From NCBI GenBank assembly GCA_014607495.2, contig CP053169.1:9858001-9922000 (forward strand): 64,000 nucleotides of DNA. Direction: 5' to 3'. The stretch comes from Carposina sasakii (lineage: Eukaryota > Arthropoda > Insecta > Lepidoptera > Carposinidae). The notes beneath the pieces were generated by a model. The model made no database searches, was not told where the DNA came from, and saw only the letters and a list, made by a program, of their open reading frames with translations. The number at the start of each line of letters is the position of its first letter. Position 1 is the stretch's first letter. A program made the translations under genes and the position numbers. Of this stretch, positions 61,572-64,000 are shown one piece after another.

Positions 61572-64000
61572 TTAACTGGAACAGCTCAGTTTGAGTCCGT
61601 AAGCCCAGCTGGGCGGTGGCGACGAATAGCCTCTCTCGTCTGCTTCTTTGTTAACTTCAAAGGGCTTTTTGAACAGCTTTACAAGAAATCTAACCTGCAA
61701 CAGTATAGATACATATTATTGGATACGTCTTCATCATGAAAACTGCATGAAAGTGAGACTAAAAAGGTGAGAGCAAATACGACGCATGAAACACATTCGA
61801 GTGATAGTTAGTAACTAGTACCACACTTGGAAACAAGGCAGGGAAATCTAGCACCAACTCTTCTGTTATAGTATAAAGTAATATATTATAGCGGCTGGCA
61901 CGGTTTGCAGCGGTCGTGGGTTCGATTCCCACTCGGGTGAAGAATTTTTTCCATTTTCTTTATTAATAATTTTATAATATATAATATCTTGACTAAGATA
62001 AATTTATAAAAACACTTCTCCATTAATATAATCCGTTAGGATATGGTTGATCGTTTCATCTTTAAACATTGTGCTGAGGGATTCAGCTTTGTTTGCCGAG
62101 ATTTGGCTAGTGTATAGCTATCGGGATGAAAAATAACGTTGCCAATATGTAATTTAGAAAAGAGATGGTAAAATTCGTCATCTGAGTAATTGACCCGGTG
62201 CCTTAGTGGTTATAGCGGCTGGCACGGTTTGCAGCGGTCGTGGGTTCGATTCCCACTCGGGTGAAGAATTTTTTCCATTTTCTTTATTAATAACTAGTGG
62301 ACGCCCGCGACTCCGTCCGCGTGGACTACAGAAAAAATAAAAAGTAGCCTATATGTTAAGTGTAAAAAGTAGCCTATATGTTATCGCGGTTGTCGTAAAA
62401 AATTAATTCACGTTTGTCCCCTTCCCGTGGGAATTTCGGGAAATCCGTTCCCAGTGCTACCTCGGGGTCCCAAATAAACATATATGCTCAACTTCAGATT
62501 CACATGTTTAACCGTTTTCGTAAAAAATAAATAATTCCCGTTGGTCTCCTTCCCGTGGGAATTTCGGGAAATCCGTTCTAGTGTTTCCTCGCAGTCCCTA
62601 ATGAACATATATGCCCAATTTCAGCTTCATATGTATAGCGGTTTTCGTAAAAACTATGAATTCCCGTTTGTCCCCTTCCCGTGGGAATTTCGGGAAATCC
62701 GTTTTTAGTCCTCCCTCGCTGTCCCCAATGAACATATATGCCCGATTTCAGCTTCATATGTATAGCGGTTTTCGTAAAAACTATGAATTCTCGTTTGTCC
62801 CCTTCCCGTGGGAATTTCGGGAAATCCGTTTTTAGTCCTCCTCGCTGTCCCCAATGAACATATATGCCCGATTTCAGCTTCATAGTATAGCGGTTTTCGT
62901 AAAAAAATATAGAATTCCCGTTGGGTCGCCCTTCCCGTGGGAATATCGGGAAATTCTTATAGCCTATGTTCATCCAGGTCCAATAAGGATTCTAACGGTG
63001 AAAGAATTTTTGAAATCGGTCCAGTAGTTTTTGAGCCTATTCATTACAACCAAACAAACAAAGTTTTCCTCTTTATAATATTAGTGTAGATAATTTTATA
63101 AAGTAATATGTCCTGACTGATTCACCAACGCCAAGGCAAAAGTACTGAAGCTAGAAAAGTGATATTTGCACCGTGGCTACCTTTTGCGACGTATAGGTCC
63201 ACTAAGAAGGGATTTCCCGACATTCCAACAGTAAGGGGAGTTAATTCACCTTTTCAAAGTCGTTGTTCTCAGCGTCCTTGATAGCTTCTTCCAACATCCA
63301 GTTCCGAGGCACGTACGCTGGATTCACCTGGACCATGCGGGACTTTCTCTCCTCTTCGCTCACTGAAAATATCATTGTTTTACTTAGTCAAGAACGAACG
63401 AATATTATCAAAGTTGATGTGGCGAAAGAGGTGAGTCAGGACCGCAGCAAGTGGAGTTCCGTGATCTCTGCCTACCCCCGGGAATGAGGCTTTATTTTAT
63501 GGCAGTGTTGCGACAACGAACGTCTCGATGCCAAACGATGTGAAATTGTCTAAGAACCCAGTTCTGCACGAATAGATTTAAAAAAATTGTACCACATTCT
63601 GTATCCAATCTCTTCTTATATTCTTCCACCCATATGCTCCAGCCCCTGGCTTTCTCCAACTTCTTTAGCGACCATTTTGTCTCAGGTATGCCATTTTCTA
63701 GCAGATCTTTTGTGTCTATCTGAAAATTTATTTACATATTTAAAACTAGCTGTTACTCGCGACTTCGTCTGCGTGAACTACAAAATGTGTGTCCTTCTCC
63801 GTACTTTAAGCTATATACTGGGTGTAAAAGGACAACTTTGTTCTTTTAATACCTCGTATTCTTTGTAACATCACGATCATTTTTTTCTATGGAAGCAACC
63901 CTGGGAAACCATGGGTTTCCAAGATATTGAGGTCCAAAATTACATGAATATCAGCATTTTTTTAAAATAAATCCATCTGGAAACAGTTAACAAACATTTT
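61572..64000 (-). CDS. SELENOO: Protein adenylyltransferase SelO, C-terminal exons (5' part beyond the window)
   Basis: Three exons on the minus strand join in phase: 63593-63719, 63250-63362 and 61572-61694. They encode KKLEKARGWSIWVEEYKKRL, VQVNPAYVPRNWMLEEAIKD, AENNDFEK and SSPPSWAYGLKLSCSS before TAA, the known carboxyl end of SelO/YdiU proteins (NPxxVxRN, then PPxWA...SCSS). More than 80% of the protein lies to the right, including the pseudokinase core. Known function: mitochondrial pseudokinase that AMPylates proteins and responds to redox state. In vertebrates a selenocysteine codon follows SCSS. Here the reading frame stops with TAA at that place, as in bacterial SelO. The 1.5-kb last intron holds tRNA-like repeats and a Helitron with an internal minisatellite. 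Confidence 0.9.
61890..61975 (+). repeat. tRNA-derived SINE-like repeat, 5'-truncated copy
   Basis: Contains GCGGCTGGCACGGTTTGCAG and the T-arm-like GTGGGTTCGATTCCCACTCG, then a GAAGAATTTTTTCCATTTTC tail. It duplicates the copy at 62196-62292 but lacks the first 20 bases. Confidence 0.6.
62196..62292 (+). repeat. tRNA-derived SINE-like repeat, longer copy
   Basis: Begins GACCCGGTGCCTTAGTGGTT and continues as in the 61890 copy. The D- and T-arm blocks resemble a tRNA, but the acceptor ends pair at only about five of seven positions and the anticodon arm is imperfect, so a working tRNA is unlikely. The Helitron end follows within two bases. Confidence 0.55.
62294..63090 (-). mobile_element. 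Helitron-like element with internal minisatellite
   Basis: The minus strand starts TCTACACTAATATTATAAAG at 63090 after A and ends with CGCGGACGGAGTCGCGGGCG and CCACTAG before T. Most of its 797 bp is the tandem array at 62389-62957. No helicase or Rep sequence. In the last intron of SELENOO. Confidence 0.8.
62389..62957. repeat. Tandem array, period 125-127 bp, about 4.5 units
   Basis: The word GTTTTCGTAAAAA (first unit GTTGTCGTAAAAA) starts at 62389, 62514, 62641, 62768 and 62893. Each unit carries CCTTCCCGTGGGAATTTCGG and AACATATATGCCCGATTTCA. Units 3 and 4 are nearly identical and the outer ones more worn. Repeated short open frames in this array are by-products. Confidence 0.93.
63747..63785 (-). 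repeat. Helitron 3'-end fragment
   Basis: ACTAGCTGTTACTCGCGACT and the following CGTCTGCGTGAAC match the Helitron 3' hairpin end. The 5' partner is not in the window. Next to it, 63820-63960 resembles the TACAGGGTGATTTTTGG MITE family. Confidence 0.55.

Noticed and set aside
61443..61739. 98-codon plus-strand frame after RAD54
   Set aside because: It overlaps the SELENOO last exon on the opposite strand, which has a strong family match and a proper acceptor.
62196..62268. Functional tRNA gene
   Set aside because: The acceptor and anticodon arms do not pair well and a near copy with a shared AT-rich tail lies nearby, which fits a SINE better.
62389..62957. CRISPR-like array
   Set aside because: Units are 125-127 bp with no short-repeat/variable-spacer structure, and the context is a eukaryotic transposon.
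62408..62973. Overlapping open frames with repeated peptide blocks, resembling a repeat protein
   Set aside because: They are translations of the 126-bp minisatellite; the unit length and CCTTCCCGTGGGAATTTCGG repeats explain the periodic peptides.

Overview
This 64-kb window looks like nuclear DNA of a moth or butterfly (Lepidoptera). It is AT-rich, with small exons bounded by GT/AG splice sites and long introns full of short repeats and decayed transposons. The gene models below were assembled by hand from splice sites, reading phase and family motifs. No alignment or transcript was available. No bacterial or organellar sequence, CRISPR array or canonical rRNA gene was seen.

Layout, left to right. 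(1) 1-3742, minus: a secreted chymotrypsin-like serine protease, cut by the left edge before its catalytic serine. (2) 3743-14800: transposon-dominated DNA with two Helitron remnants carrying the end of a Pif1-type helicase, an RTE-type LINE 3' end, SINEs, a hAT MITE nested inside another hAT element with perfect 8-bp target duplications, and an orphan THAP first exon. (3) 14808-19222: a hAT transposase tail followed by a complete 3.9-kb Transib transposon (15013-18927). The Transib has 351-bp nearly identical terminal inverted repeats, a perfect 5-bp target duplication and an intact 704-codon RAG1-like transposase. A SINE has inserted into it. (4) 19649-26211, plus: LRRC47 in six exons. (5) 26212-34113: repeats, including a 584-bp palindrome and a mariner pseudogene. 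(6) 34114-50797, plus: a fatty acyl-CoA reductase in 13 exons. (7) 50798-53500: repeats and a pogo-like remnant. (8) 53524-56816, minus: a small THAP/coiled-coil gene in four exons whose first intron holds a three-level transposon nest. (9) 58556-60856, plus: single-exon RAD54. (10) 61572-64000, minus: the 3' exons of SELENOO (SelO pseudokinase/AMPylase). It ends at TAA after SCSS, where selenocysteine-containing homologues read on.

The host genes are unrelated in function (digestion, translation-associated LRR protein, lipid reduction, DNA-binding protein, homologous recombination, mitochondrial AMPylation), so no pathway or operon is implied. The most notable feature is the apparently young, intact Transib element, a relative of the transposon that gave rise to RAG1. 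It forms a datable stack: a hAT remnant, then Transib, then a SINE.
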